Source of the DNA: Paenibacillus glycinis
GTDB taxonomy: Bacteria > Bacillota > Bacilli > Paenibacillales > Paenibacillaceae
Reading direction: 5' to 3'
Length of the DNA: 64,000 bases
NCBI RefSeq assembly: GCF_009909185.1
Contig: NZ_JAAAMV010000001.1
Coordinates: 434,001 to 498,000, forward strand
This document shows positions 17,245 through 25,615 of this stretch, in pieces. The notes under the pieces are model-generated. The model saw only the letters and a list, made by a program, of their open reading frames with translations. It was not told the origin of the DNA and searched no databases. The first letter of the stretch is position 1. Every line of letters begins with the position of its first letter. Both the position numbers and the translations under genes were made by a program.

Positions 17245-18228
17245 CTAGTAAACCGCCAGACGCTTCATGGCTTCCTTCACTTTGTCCTTGTTCAGCATGA
17301 AAAATTTCTCGCCCGGCGGATTGATCGGCATGGCCGGCACGTCGGGTCCGCATAGCCGCATGATCGGCGCGTCGAGCTCGTACAGCATTTCTTCCGCGAT
17401 AATCGCAGACACTTCGCCGCCGATGCCGCCGAATTTATTGTCTTCGTGGACGATCAATACTTTGCCCGTGCGGCGTGCGGCCGCAAGCAAGCCTTCCTTG
17501 TCCAGCGGCTGCAGGGAACGCAGGTCGAGCACATGCGCCGTGATGCCTTCCTCTTCCAGCTCGGCCGCGGCTTCCATGATGAAATGAAGCGGCAGGCTGT
17601 AGCTGATGACGGTAATGTCGTCGCCCTCGCGCAGCACGTTCGCCTTGCCGATCGGAACCGTGTAGTCTTCTTCCGGCACGTCCCCGTTCACGAGCTTGTA
17701 GCATTTCTTGTTCTCGAAGTAGATGACGGGATCCGGGTCGCGCACGGCCGCTTTCAACAGCCCCTTCGCGTCGTACGGCGTATAAGGCGCCACGATCTTC
17801 AGACCTGGCGTGCCGAAAAATACAGATTCCGGGCATTGCGAGTGATACAAGCCCCCGAAGATGCCGCCGCCGATCGGCGCGCGGATCACGAGCGGACAAT
17901 TCCAGTCGTTATTGGAGCGGTAACGGATTTTCGCCGCTTCGCTGATGATTTGGTTCGTTGCCGGGAACATGAAGTCCGAATACTGCATCTCGGCGATCGG
18001 CCTCATGCCGTACATCGCGGCGCCGATGGCCGTCCCGACGATCGCGGATTCCGCCAATGGCGTGTCGAGCACGCGCTCTTCGCCGAACTGGTCGAGCAGC
18101 CCCTTGGTCGTCGTGAACACGCCGCCTTTGTAGCCGACATCCTCGCCGAGCACGAAGACGTCCTCGTCGCGTTCCATTTCTTCCTTCATCGCCAGACGGA
18201 TCGCATCAATATAGTCCATTTTCGGCAT
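17245..18228 (-). CDS. bkdAB: Branched-chain 2-oxoacid dehydrogenase E1 beta subunit
   Basis: The 327-residue transketolase-like beta subunit begins MPKMDYIDAIRLAMKEEM and contains GEDVGYKGGVFTTTKGL and EMQYSDFMFPATNQI, typical of E1-beta. It pairs with BkdAA to decarboxylate branched-chain 2-oxoacids using thiamine diphosphate. GAGGAGGACACTGAT precedes the ATG at 18228, and the bkdAA stop TGA lies one base before it. The longer upstream start is inside bkdAA. Confidence 0.94.
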   Translation of the reverse strand: MPKMDYIDAIRLAMKEEMERDEDVFVLGEDVGYKGGVFTTTKGLLDQFGEERVLDTPLAESAIVGTAIGAAMYGMRPIAEMQYSDFMFPATNQIISEAAKIRYRSNNDWNCPLVIRAPIGGGIFGGLYHSQCPESVFFGTPGLKIVAPYTPYDAKGLLKAAVRDPDPVIYFENKKCYKLVNGDVPEEDYTVPIGKANVLREGDDITVISYSLPLHFIMEAAAELEEEGITAHVLDLRSLQPLDKEGLLAAARRTGKVLIVHEDNKFGGIGGEVSAIIAEEMLYELDAPIMRLCGPDVPAMPINPPGEKFFMLNKDKVKEAMKRLAVY

Positions 18229-18229
18229 A

Positions 18230-19264
18230 TCAGTGTCCTCCTCTGCCTTCATCGTCGCCGGCATAGACATGGTACAGGATGTCTTCCGGTTCGGGGAACG
18301 GCGCTTGCTCGCCGAATTTCGTCGCGTCGTCGAGCGCCGCCTTGATCTCCTGCAGCATCTCAGCTTCGCGTTCCTCGTTCCATATGCCGCAGTCGATCAG
18401 GTACTGCCTGAATTTCGGAATTCCGTCCTTGTCCCTGTTCGCGTCGACCTCTTCCTTCGTGCGGTAAGCGAGATCCTCGTCCGACGTGGAATGCGGAGAC
18501 AACCGGTACATGACGGTTTCGACCAGTGTCGGACCTTCGCCGCTCGCGGCCCGCGCGCGCGCTTCCTTCATGACACGGTACACTTCGAGCGGATCGTTTC
18601 CGTCGACCGCCACGCCCGGAAAGCCATACCCGATCGCGCGGTCGGCGATTTGGCCTCCGACCTGCTTGTGCAGCGGCACGGAAATCGCGTATTGGTTGTT
18701 CTCGCACATGAAAATCACCGGCAGCTTGTGCACGCCCGCCATGTTGGCTCCTTCGTGGAAGTCGCCTTGGTTGCTCGAACCGTCGCCGAACGTGACGAAG
18801 GTCACGAAATCCTTGCGCTTCATCTTGGCGGCCAGCGCAAAGCCGACGGCATGCGGAACCTGCGTCGTCACCGGACTGGAGCCCGTGACGATGCGCAGCC
18901 GCTTGGAACCGAAATGGCCCGGCATTTGACGGCCGCCGCTGTTGGGATCGTCCACTTTCGAGAAGAGGCAGAGCATCAGCTCGCGCAGCGTCATGCCGAC
19001 GGATAATACGAACGCGTAATCGCGGTAGTAGGGCAAATAATAATCTTGCTCGCGGTCAAGCGCGAAGGCCGCGCCGACCTGGGCCGCCTCCTGGCCGATG
19101 CCGGAGACGTGAAATTTAATTTTACCTGCGCGTTGGAGCAGCAGACAACGTTCGTCGTAGCGCCTTGCAGTAACCATCACCTTATACATTTCAAGCACTT
19201 GTTCATCCGTAAGTCCAAGAGCCGCATGCTTGGTTTGCTGTACGGCCGATTCGGATTGGGACAT
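18230..19264 (-). CDS. bkdAA: Branched-chain 2-oxoacid dehydrogenase E1 alpha subunit
   Basis: The 344-residue subunit carries the thiamine-diphosphate motif FGDGSSNQGDFHEGANMAG...NN and the phosphorylation-loop region YRLSPHSTSDED. It decarboxylates 2-oxoisovalerate-type acids with BkdAB. AAAAGGAGGG lies 8 bases before the ATG at 19264; the GTG three codons upstream overlaps this site. A TATAAT overlapped by a FapR-like palindrome lies 26-43 bases upstream, so bkdAA-bkdAB-bkdB-lipB may be transcribed separately from lpdV. Confidence 0.94.
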   Translation of the reverse strand: MSQSESAVQQTKHAALGLTDEQVLEMYKVMVTARRYDERCLLLQRAGKIKFHVSGIGQEAAQVGAAFALDREQDYYLPYYRDYAFVLSVGMTLRELMLCLFSKVDDPNSGGRQMPGHFGSKRLRIVTGSSPVTTQVPHAVGFALAAKMKRKDFVTFVTFGDGSSNQGDFHEGANMAGVHKLPVIFMCENNQYAISVPLHKQVGGQIADRAIGYGFPGVAVDGNDPLEVYRVMKEARARAASGEGPTLVETVMYRLSPHSTSDEDLAYRTKEEVDANRDKDGIPKFRQYLIDCGIWNEEREAEMLQEIKAALDDATKFGEQAPFPEPEDILYHVYAGDDEGRGGH

Positions 19265-19289
19265 GAGGATCACCCTCCTTTTAGCTACT

Positions 19290-19307
19290 ATTATAACCAG
19301 GTACTAA
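19290..19307 (-). promoter_or_regulatory. TATAAT -10 overlapped by a FapR-like operator
   Basis: The minus strand reads TTAGTACCTGGTTATAA, which differs at two positions from the palindromic FapR-type sequence TTAGTACCTGGTACTAA. Its right end shares bases with a TATAAT. The -35 is weak. FapR represses fatty-acid synthesis genes until malonyl-CoA rises, and bkd supplies branched primers to that pathway. Confidence 0.5.
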
Positions 19308-19388
19308 GACTTGCCTATACCCATTATAACCGAACTGCTCGTGAAAAGGAAATGCTCCCTGAAATTGCCGCGGCGACTCCCGCCGCCC

Positions 19389-20813
19389 TTAAAATACCAG
19401 CGATTTGCCGTCGATGGCGAGCATCGCTTCGCCGATGGCTTCCGACAGCGTCGGGTGCGGATGGATGACTTGCGACACCTCCCAAGGGGTCGCATTCAGC
19501 AGCATGGCAAGCGAAGCTTCGGACAATAAATCCGTCGCATGCGGGCCGACGATATGGACGCCGAGCACGTCGTTCGTCTTCGCGTCCGCGATGACTTTGG
19601 CGAAACCTTCCGGCTCGCCGAGCACCTGCGCTTTGCCGATCGCCTGAAACGGCACTTTCCCGATTTTGACGGGATGGCCCTGCTTGCTTGCTTCGTCCTC
19701 CGTCAAACCGATCGATGCGATCTCCGGTTTGGAATAAATCGCCCGCGGGATGCGGGCATGATCCGGCGCTTGTTCCTTGCCGCCGAGAATATGATCCACC
19801 GCGACGAGCCCTTCGTGAGCCGCCGCGTGCGCCAGCTGCAATCCGCCGTTCACGTCGCCGATCGCGTAAATATGCGGTTCGTTCGTTTGGAAGTAGGCGT
19901 TGACTTTGATCGCGCCTTTCTCGACGCGAACATCCGTGTTCTCGAGGCCGATATTCTCGACGTTGCCCTGGCGGCCGACGGATACGAGCACCCGCTCCGC
20001 GTTCAGAATGACGGGGCCGTCCGCCGTATCCGCCGTGATGGCGGCTTGTCCGTCACTGTAGGTATACGTCTCGAGCTTCAATTGGATGCCGGTTAATATC
20101 CGAACGCCCCTGCGCCGCAGCTGCTTGGCCAGCTCTGCCGACGCGTCGACGTCTTCTCCCGGCAGCAGCCGCGAAGCCGATTCGACCAAGGTCACTTCGA
20201 TGCCGAAGTCGATCAGCATGGATGCCCACTCCACGCCGATGACGCCGCCGCCGATAATGAGCATCGATTTCGGCAATCGATCCATTTCGAGCGCTTCGTC
20301 GCTGGACATGATCTGACCGGCCAGCGGCTCGAGCCCTTTCAGCATGCGCGGCCGCGAACCGGTCGCGATGATCAGATGCGCCGGCACGACCGTATCCATG
20401 TCGCCGTCCGGAAATTCTACGGCCACGCTGCCGCTCTTCGGCGAGAATATCGAAGGACCGATGACGGTACCGGTTCCCTGCACGACCGTGATGTCATGCT
20501 TGCGCATCAAATATTGCAGGCCTTTGTACAAACTTTCCACCGTGCTGTTTTTGCGCTGCTGCACTTTCGGGAAATCCAGGGAAACCGTTCCGTCCACTTG
20601 GACGCCGAACATCTCCGCTTTGCGCATCGTGGCATACACGTCCGCGCTGCGCAGCAATGCCTTGCTTGGAATGCAGCCTCTATGTAAACAAGTTCCGCCG
20701 AGCTTCTCTCTTTCCACAATCACGACTTTCTTCCCGGCCTGGGCTGCCCTGATGGCTGCCGTGTATCCCGCGATTCCTCCGCCAATGATGGCAATGTCGC
20801 ATCCAATCGTCAT
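19389..20813 (-). CDS. lpdV: Dihydrolipoyl dehydrogenase (E3) of the branched-chain complex
   Basis: The 474-residue flavoprotein has the FAD loop GGGIAGYTAAIRAAQAG and redox-active cysteines in GGTCLHRGCIPSKALL. A second NAD loop is IIGGGVIGVEWASM, and the C-terminal catalytic His is in HPHPTLSEAI. It reoxidises the lipoamide of BkdB. A strong AGGGAGAGGGG precedes the ATG. It lies about 125 bases upstream of bkdAA. No ptb/bcd/buk genes accompany it, unlike the B. subtilis bkd operon. Confidence 0.92.
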   Translation of the reverse strand: MTIGCDIAIIGGGIAGYTAAIRAAQAGKKVVIVEREKLGGTCLHRGCIPSKALLRSADVYATMRKAEMFGVQVDGTVSLDFPKVQQRKNSTVESLYKGLQYLMRKHDITVVQGTGTVIGPSIFSPKSGSVAVEFPDGDMDTVVPAHLIIATGSRPRMLKGLEPLAGQIMSSDEALEMDRLPKSMLIIGGGVIGVEWASMLIDFGIEVTLVESASRLLPGEDVDASAELAKQLRRRGVRILTGIQLKLETYTYSDGQAAITADTADGPVILNAERVLVSVGRQGNVENIGLENTDVRVEKGAIKVNAYFQTNEPHIYAIGDVNGGLQLAHAAAHEGLVAVDHILGGKEQAPDHARIPRAIYSKPEIASIGLTEDEASKQGHPVKIGKVPFQAIGKAQVLGEPEGFAKVIADAKTNDVLGVHIVGPHATDLLSEASLAMLLNATPWEVSQVIHPHPTLSEAIGEAMLAIDGKSLVF

Positions 20814-20981
20814 GGTCGTACCCCTCTCCCTTTCATGAAGCTAATCCATTTCTATTGTACCTTTTTTCGAAGCCAAGGGAAAACATCGCCGGGTTTCCAA
20901 ATGGACAGGCCTGCGCGGAAATAGTAAAATGGTACCGTAGAAGCGTTTTCTTTCAGGCTGCGGGAGGTTCGAACATAGGTT

Positions 20982-21275
20982 ATGAAGCAGATATTCATTC
21001 GATTCATCGCGGTGCTGCTGCTCGTGGTTCCGGGTCTCGGGGCCACGTACGGTTTTCTTCTCATGAAAGACGCCATTTTTCATTTCTTCGCTTCCTTCGG
21101 GGACGATGCGTCCGTGCATTCGTTCGAATGGTGGCGTTTCATTGCAGGACTTGCGCTGTTCTTGCTCGGCGTCGGCTTCATCGGCGGATGGACGTTTTTT
21201 CGCGACCGGAAACGCAATTACGTCTCGCCTCGCTTCAAGAAGAAGCGGCCGCGGCCGCCTCGGCCGGAGTCCTGA
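20982..21275 (+). CDS. yqzF: DUF2627 (YqzF-like) small membrane protein
   Basis: The 97-residue protein has two membrane helices (residues about 4-27 and 52-69) and a basic, proline-rich C-terminus (RKRNYVSPRFKKKRPRPPRP). It resembles DUF2627/YqzF, which sits next to the bkd cluster in Bacillus; function unknown. GGGAGG lies about 14 bases before the ATG, which is rather distant. It is divergent from lpdV. Confidence 0.75.
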   Translation: MKQIFIRFIAVLLLVVPGLGATYGFLLMKDAIFHFFASFGDDASVHSFEWWRFIAGLALFLLGVGFIGGWTFFRDRKRNYVSPRFKKKRPRPPRPES

Positions 21276-21390
21276 CTTTCGCGAAAGCGACGGACTTGGG
21301 TGATTGCTATTCGCAAGGAAAGGTTCGCCGTACAGAAAAACACAGGCTCCCTCGCACTCTTTCGCATGTCGTGCGAGCCCGATGGACGAA

Positions 21391-21438
21391 CGAAAGGACC
21401 TCATTCTCCGCTGCAAAGCGGAGAATGAGGTCCTTTCG
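21391..21438. repeat. Perfect inverted repeat, 22-bp arms, 4-bp loop
   Basis: The arms at 21391-21412 and 21417-21438 are exact reverse complements around GCAA. The 515-base gap between yqzF and clpP holds this hairpin and the tandem repeat but no convincing gene. It lies about 115 bases past the yqzF stop. No T-run follows on the plus strand. Confidence 0.9.
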
Positions 21439-21474
21439 TGTTGGTGAAACTTGCAAGCTCGTAAAATCGCCACT

Positions 21475-21641
21475 GGGCTTTTGGGCTTTTGGGCTTTTGG
21501 GCTTTTGGGCTTTTGGGCTTTCGGCTTTCGGCTTTCGGCTTTGGGCTTTGGGCTTTGGGCTTTCGGCTTTGGGCTTTCGGCTTTGGACTTTGGGCTTTGG
21601 GCTTTCGGCTTTGGACTTTGGGCTTTGGACTTTGGACTTTT
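21475..21641. repeat. Octamer/heptamer microsatellite (GGGCTTTT then GGCTTTS)
   Basis: Six 8-bp units (GGGCTTTT, the last ending in C) grade into about 17 units of 7 bp (GGCTTTG, GGCTTTC, GACTTTG). The tract is 167 bases, intergenic, with open frames on both strands. The minus-strand frame would be Pro/Lys/Ser-rich, but no start signal supports it. Confidence 0.95.
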
Positions 21642-21790
21642 GAGAACTGGTTGTGTCTGAGCCTTTTATTTTCAGCCCTCTTTAAGCCCTTCATAGAGCC
21701 CATAATGGGCGCTGAATTGAGCCCTTTGCTAGGCTCTATGCTATCTTGCGTGCCGGATCGGAGCTGTTTGCACTCTCGCCCGATGAGGAT

Positions 21791-22366
21791 TTAGACAATG
21801 ATTTTATCCACGATCCCATAGGCCACGGCATCCTCCGCGCTCATGAAGCGATCCCGGTCGGAGTCCCGCTCGATTTGTTCCACGGATTGGCCCGTGTGAT
21901 GCGCCAACAGCGCATTGATCTTCTCCCGCGTCTTCAATATCCAGCTGGCGTGGATTTGTATATCGCTCGCCTGCCCCCTTGCGCCGCCGAGCGGCTGATG
22001 GATCATGACCTCGCTGTTCGGGAGCACGAACCGTTTGCCTTTCGCGCCGCCGGCCAGCAAGATCGCCCCGAAGCTCGCGGCGAAGCCGGTGCAGATCGTC
22101 GACACGTCGGGCTTGATGAACTGCATCGTATCGAAAATGGAAAAGCCCGCCGTCACGGAGCCTCCCGGACTGTTGATATACAGCTGGATATCCTTCTCCG
22201 GGTCGTCGGCCGCCAGAAACAATAGCTGCGCCACGATCGCATTGGCCATATGATCCTCGATCTCCCCGCTGACCATGACGATGCGATCTTTCAGCAGCCG
22301 CGAATAAATATCGTAGCTGCGCTCTCCCCGATTGGTCGTTTCGATCACGTAAGGCGTCAAATTCAT
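21791..22366 (-). CDS. clpP: ATP-dependent Clp protease proteolytic subunit ClpP
   Basis: The 191-residue protein has the ClpP active-site segments: Ser in [11 protein letters not shown], His in [14 protein letters not shown] and a C-terminal Asp (likely in [10 protein letters not shown]). [11 protein letters not shown] lines the chamber. FAASFG replaces the usual MAASMG, which suggests a paralog rather than the main clpP, but one locus cannot prove that. It starts 21 bases after an ECF sigma factor gene on the same strand, so co-transcription is likely. Confidence 0.9.
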   Translation of the reverse strand: MNLTPYVIETTNRGERSYDIYSRLLKDRIVMVSGEIEDHMANAIVAQLLFLAADDPEKDIQLYINSPGGSVTAGFSIFDTMQFIKPDVSTICTGFAASFGAILLAGGAKGKRFVLPNSEVMIHQPLGGARGQASDIQIHASWILKTREKINALLAHHTGQSVEQIERDSDRDRFMSAEDAVAYGIVDKIIV

Positions 22367-22387
22367 ACGTATTCCCTCCTCATTCGC

Positions 22388-23098
22388 TTAAGCAGCAAAC
22401 AGCATGCTTATGGATGAGGAGCCGGCGCCGGTCGCAGCATGCCGCTGACCCAACTGGCCGACGGCTTGAACGGCATCGACGATTTGCGCTTCCGCGTTCG
22501 CCAGTACGACCAGCGCTTGGGGATCGTTATGCCGTACCGCATTCACGTAGGCATGCAGCAAGCTCTCGCTGGCTTCGGACGTCCCGCCGGCCTGCGACTC
22601 CGGATTGCGATAGCGATTGCCCAGCTTCAGCTTATCAATGGCGGCTCTTGCCCGGTGGAGCGCCGCCTTCACCGCCCCCTCCGTCGTTGTCAGCTTCGCG
22701 GCGAGCTCCGCGTTCTTATAGCCGAACAGCTCTTTCAACAGAAAGACCGTGCGCTGTATCGGCGACAAATGCCGAATGAGCAATTGCAGCATAGATTCCA
22801 TTTCCGGGGAATCCTCATACAGGCGGTTCAGCACGGCTTCGTTCTGCTCCATGAGCAGCAGCATGCGCGCTGCGCGTTTCTGACGTCTGGCTTGATCGAC
22901 CGCGATATTCTTGGCGGTCCGCAGCAAATACGCCGTCGGGTTGGGATGCTCCAGCGCGCCGTTCATGACCGGCAGGGCCCGGAGGCAGGTTTCCTGCACC
23001 AGATCTTCCGCGTCCCAGACGGAACGCGTCAGCGAACAGCAGTACCGGTACAGCACGAACCGCATCTCCTCAACGGCAGCCGGGTGTGGCATCGTCAT
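22388..23098 (-). CDS. ECF-like RNA polymerase sigma factor with C-terminal extension
   Basis: Of 236 residues, region 2 (FVLYRYCCSLTRSVWDAEDLVQE, with NPTAYLLRTAKNIAVDQ) and region 4 (LSPIQRTVFLLKELFGYKN, then TTEGAVKAALHRARAAI) are clear. A C-terminal stretch of about 65 residues (ESLLHAYVNAVRHNDPQALV onward) resembles a shortened SnoaL-like domain as in ECF41 factors. The protein ends SMLFAA. The start at 23098 has GAGGAGGTG 9 bases upstream; longer starts would overlap this site. No anti-sigma gene is adjacent. Confidence 0.82.
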   Translation of the reverse strand: MTMPHPAAVEEMRFVLYRYCCSLTRSVWDAEDLVQETCLRALPVMNGALEHPNPTAYLLRTAKNIAVDQARRQKRAARMLLLMEQNEAVLNRLYEDSPEMESMLQLLIRHLSPIQRTVFLLKELFGYKNAELAAKLTTTEGAVKAALHRARAAIDKLKLGNRYRNPESQAGGTSEASESLLHAYVNAVRHNDPQALVVLANAEAQIVDAVQAVGQLGQRHAATGAGSSSISMLFAA

Positions 23099-23183
23099 TT
23101 GATATAGCACCTCCTCATCCATTTCGTTTGCTTTCACTCCGTAAACGAACGGCCTCGCTAAAAGGATACGCGGCGGCGATAAT

Positions 23184-24380
23184 TTATACGAACGTTTTCG
23201 CTTGGTCCGATTCGGCTCCCTTGGCATGCCTGAACAATAAACCCGCCGCGGAAAACAACGTGAACGCGCTGCCCAGCAAATAAAACATGCTCGACGCGGA
23301 TACGTATTGTATGCAGTACCCTCCGACGCTGGGACCGAGCAAGCTGCCTATGCTGAAATGCATGGAGGCGATGACGTTCGCCGAAGGCAGCACGTTTCGC
23401 GGCAGCAGATCCGCCGCATAGGCGAGGCCAAGCGAGAAAAAAGAACCGACCAATCCGCCGATAAGCGCCAGCAGCGCAAACAAGATGAGCGTGCGATCCC
23501 CCGCGAGAGGCACCGCCATAAATAACAATCCCGCAGAAAACGCGCAAAACATGAGTACCCGCTTTCGGCCCAACCGGTCGCTCGCGCTGCCGAGCGGAAA
23601 CATGAGCAGCAAACTGCCGATCCCGAGCGCGGGCAGCAGCATCGAGATGGTTGCCTTGCTGAGGCCGATTCGGAGGCCGTACAATGGAAAATTGCTATTC
23701 ATCGTCGCCTCGAGCAAACCATACAGAATCGCCGGCAAGAGCGCAAACCATGCCGTGCGGTACGTGAACCAATACCGGTTTCCGTGTTCAGCGGCCGGTC
23801 TGGAAGAATCTGGATATTCCGGCTTTAACGACAGCACGAAAATCAGAACCAACAGGAAAAGCAGCGTGTTCAGGGCAAAAGGTATCCAATGTCCGACATC
23901 GATCAGATTAATGCCGATCGGACCAAGACTGAACCCGATTCCGTAAGACATGCCGTAAAGCGATATGAACCGGCCTCTTCGCTCAGGCGGACTGCTGCTG
24001 ACCACCCACAGCTGGGTGCAATAATGCAGCGCGCTGTCGCCGATGCCTACGGCAATTCGCAATGCAAACCAGACCCACAGATAAGGAAGCAGCGGAAACA
24101 GCAGCGTCGCCGTTCCAGCGAGCGCAATGCCGCTGATGATGCCGGCCTTATAGCCGAATCGGCGGATCGGCTTCTCGATGAAAAACATCATGCTGAACGT
24201 GCCGACATATAAAGCCATGGAATTGATGCCGTTCATATCCGAAGATACGCCCCGCTGATCCAACAGGATGGCGAGAAGCGGCAGCAGCAGCCCTTGATTA
24301 AATCCCGAAATGAGCGTAACGGAGAGCAAGATGGTTAGTCGTTTCCAAGAAGGAACGGAAGCAAGCGTCGATGTTGTCAA
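23184..24380 (-). CDS. MFS family transporter
   Basis: The 398-residue protein has about 12 membrane helices. The motif after helix 8 (GSASDRLGRKRVLMF) is a typical MFS loop, and RRGRFISLYGMSYGIGFSLGP lies in the first half. It is probably a drug or metabolite exporter; substrate cannot be read. The start is TTG at 24380, with AGGAGG 6 bases upstream. It ends 85 bases before the sigma factor start and may be co-transcribed. Confidence 0.8.
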   Translation of the reverse strand: MTTSTLASVPSWKRLTILLSVTLISGFNQGLLLPLLAILLDQRGVSSDMNGINSMALYVGTFSMMFFIEKPIRRFGYKAGIISGIALAGTATLLFPLLPYLWVWFALRIAVGIGDSALHYCTQLWVVSSSPPERRGRFISLYGMSYGIGFSLGPIGINLIDVGHWIPFALNTLLFLLVLIFVLSLKPEYPDSSRPAAEHGNRYWFTYRTAWFALLPAILYGLLEATMNSNFPLYGLRIGLSKATISMLLPALGIGSLLLMFPLGSASDRLGRKRVLMFCAFSAGLLFMAVPLAGDRTLILFALLALIGGLVGSFFSLGLAYAADLLPRNVLPSANVIASMHFSIGSLLGPSVGGYCIQYVSASSMFYLLGSAFTLFSAAGLLFRHAKGAESDQAKTFV

Positions 24381-24416
24381 AACAATCCTCCTAAATTATG
24401 CGCGCAACAAACATGA

Positions 24417-24448
24417 AACGCCACTTCCCATGGCAAGGGAGTGGCGTT
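24417..24448 (-). terminator. Terminator of spo0A
   Basis: AACGCCACT/AGTGGCGTT arms with an inner CCC/GGG step form a hairpin, followed on the minus strand by TTTCATGTTTGTTG. It is 38 bases beyond the spo0A stop. Confidence 0.8.
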
Positions 24449-24486
24449 CCATTCGAATCCGTTGCATTTACGTTCGTGCGTTATCC

Positions 24487-25299
24487 TTATGATACCTTAT
24501 GTTCGATCCGCAGCTTGTCGGCGACCATGGCGATAAACTCGCTGTTCGTCGGCTTCGATTTGCTGATATTGATGGTATAGCCGAACAAGTGGCTGATGCT
24601 GTCGATGTTGCCGCGCGTCCAAGCGACCTCGATCGCGTGGCGGATGGCGCGTTCGACGCGCGAAGGCGTCGTCTTGAATTTCTCGGCGATCGCGGGATAA
24701 AGCGTCTTCGTAATGGCGCCTAAAATTTCTATGTTGTTGTACACCATCGTGATGGCTTCCCGTAAATACTGATACCCTTTAATATGGGCGGGTACGCCGA
24801 TCTCATGAATGATGCTCGTGATGTTCGCATCAAGGTTCTTGCCTTTGGCGATCGGCACGACGTTGGATTTCGACGTCATCATGGAAGACGAGGAATTCGA
24901 ATACGAAGACGATATGACCGTAGGATTCCCGACGAGCTGACGAATGCGGTTCGCGAGAATCTCCATGTCGAATGGCTTTAATATGTAGTAAGAAGCACCG
25001 AGTTGAACAGCCTTCTGGGTAATATTCTCTTGACCGAATGCCGTCAACATAATGATTTTCGGCATGGATGGCAGATTCATTTCGCGAAGGCGTTCAAGAA
25101 CGCCAAGTCCGTCGAGATGAGGCATGATGATATCGAGAATCAAGATATCGGGACGCGTTTCTTCAAGCAGCCGCAGAACTTCCTCCCCGTTATACGCGAC
25201 ACCGGTAACCACCATATCGTTTTGTTCTGAAATGTACTCGGAAAGCAGCGTCGTAAATTCACGGTTGTCATCAGCCAACAATACTTCAATTCTTTGCAA
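24487..25299 (-). CDS. spo0A: Sporulation master regulator Spo0A
   Basis: The 270-residue response regulator has acidic pocket DD (residues 10-11), the phosphorylated Asp in [10 protein letters not shown], and Lys in YILKPFD. A Ser-rich linker follows, then the Spo0A DNA-binding domain ([20 protein letters not shown]). Phosphorylated by the phosphorelay, it starts sporulation. The start is TTG at 25299 with AAGGAGG 8 bases upstream. The 298 bases before it hold a sigma-H-like promoter and three exact 0A boxes. Confidence 0.98.
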   Translation of the reverse strand: MQRIEVLLADDNREFTTLLSEYISEQNDMVVTGVAYNGEEVLRLLEETRPDILILDIIMPHLDGLGVLERLREMNLPSMPKIIMLTAFGQENITQKAVQLGASYYILKPFDMEILANRIRQLVGNPTVISSSYSNSSSSMMTSKSNVVPIAKGKNLDANITSIIHEIGVPAHIKGYQYLREAITMVYNNIEILGAITKTLYPAIAEKFKTTPSRVERAIRHAIEVAWTRGNIDSISHLFGYTINISKSKPTNSEFIAMVADKLRIEHKVS

Positions 25300-25378
25300 G
25301 GTATAATCCTCCTTAGACTCAATTCCGTCAATTTAATGGTTATGACGCAGTTTGCTTACGTCTTTCCTGCTGTTTAAC

Positions 25379-25406
25379 ATTTTCGACATAAGGGATTAAA
25401 TTCCTT
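25379..25406 (-). promoter_or_regulatory. Probable sigma-H (Ps-type) promoter of spo0A
   Basis: On the minus strand AAGGAATTT (25406-25398) and GTCGAAAAT (25387-25379) fit the sigma-H pattern. The -10 is overlapped by a 0A box. B. subtilis spo0A has a comparable autoregulated sigma-H promoter. Confidence 0.65.
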
Positions 25407-25499
25407 CTGTCGAATAATATTTTTCTTTATTTTTAATTCATTGTGTTTTATAATAAATAATTTGTTACACGAAGCCTCACCGTTCGTATAATTTCGACA
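25382..25499. promoter_or_regulatory. Three 0A boxes upstream of spo0A
   Basis: TGTCGAA occurs at 25408-25414 on the plus strand and, as TTCGACA, at 25382-25388 and 25493-25499. All three are exact matches to the 0A-box core in the spo0A promoter gap, which suggests autoregulation by Spo0A~P. The rest of the gap is AT-rich, with TATTAT-like elements that could serve a sigma-A promoter. Confidence 0.75.
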
Positions 25500-25576
25500 A
25501 AAAAAGCTTGAAAACGGTCTCTTCCAGTTTTATTATACAGGCTGACTTCCCCTTTGTAACCCCTTCTGCCCCCTCA

Positions 25577-25615
25577 AAACAAAAATCTTAAGGGGGCTTA
25601 TGCCGCCTTAAGATT
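25577..25615 (-). terminator. Terminator of spoIVB, overlapping its coding end
   Basis: AATCTTAAGGCGGC (25615-25602) pairs with GCCCCCTTAAGATT (25597-25584), followed by TTTGTTTT on the minus strand. The 5' arm encodes the last residues of SpoIVB and the loop holds its stop codon. Confidence 0.85.

Noticed and set aside
21401..21703. Minus-strand open frame of Pro/Lys/Ser-Gln repeats over the microsatellite
   Set aside because: It is generated by the heptamer repeat, has no Shine-Dalgarno, and an equally open frame exists on the plus strand.
25441..25480. Sigma-A promoter for spo0A (TATTAT/TATAA elements)
   Set aside because: The region is AT-rich and several -10-like words occur; none has a convincing -35, so none is listed.
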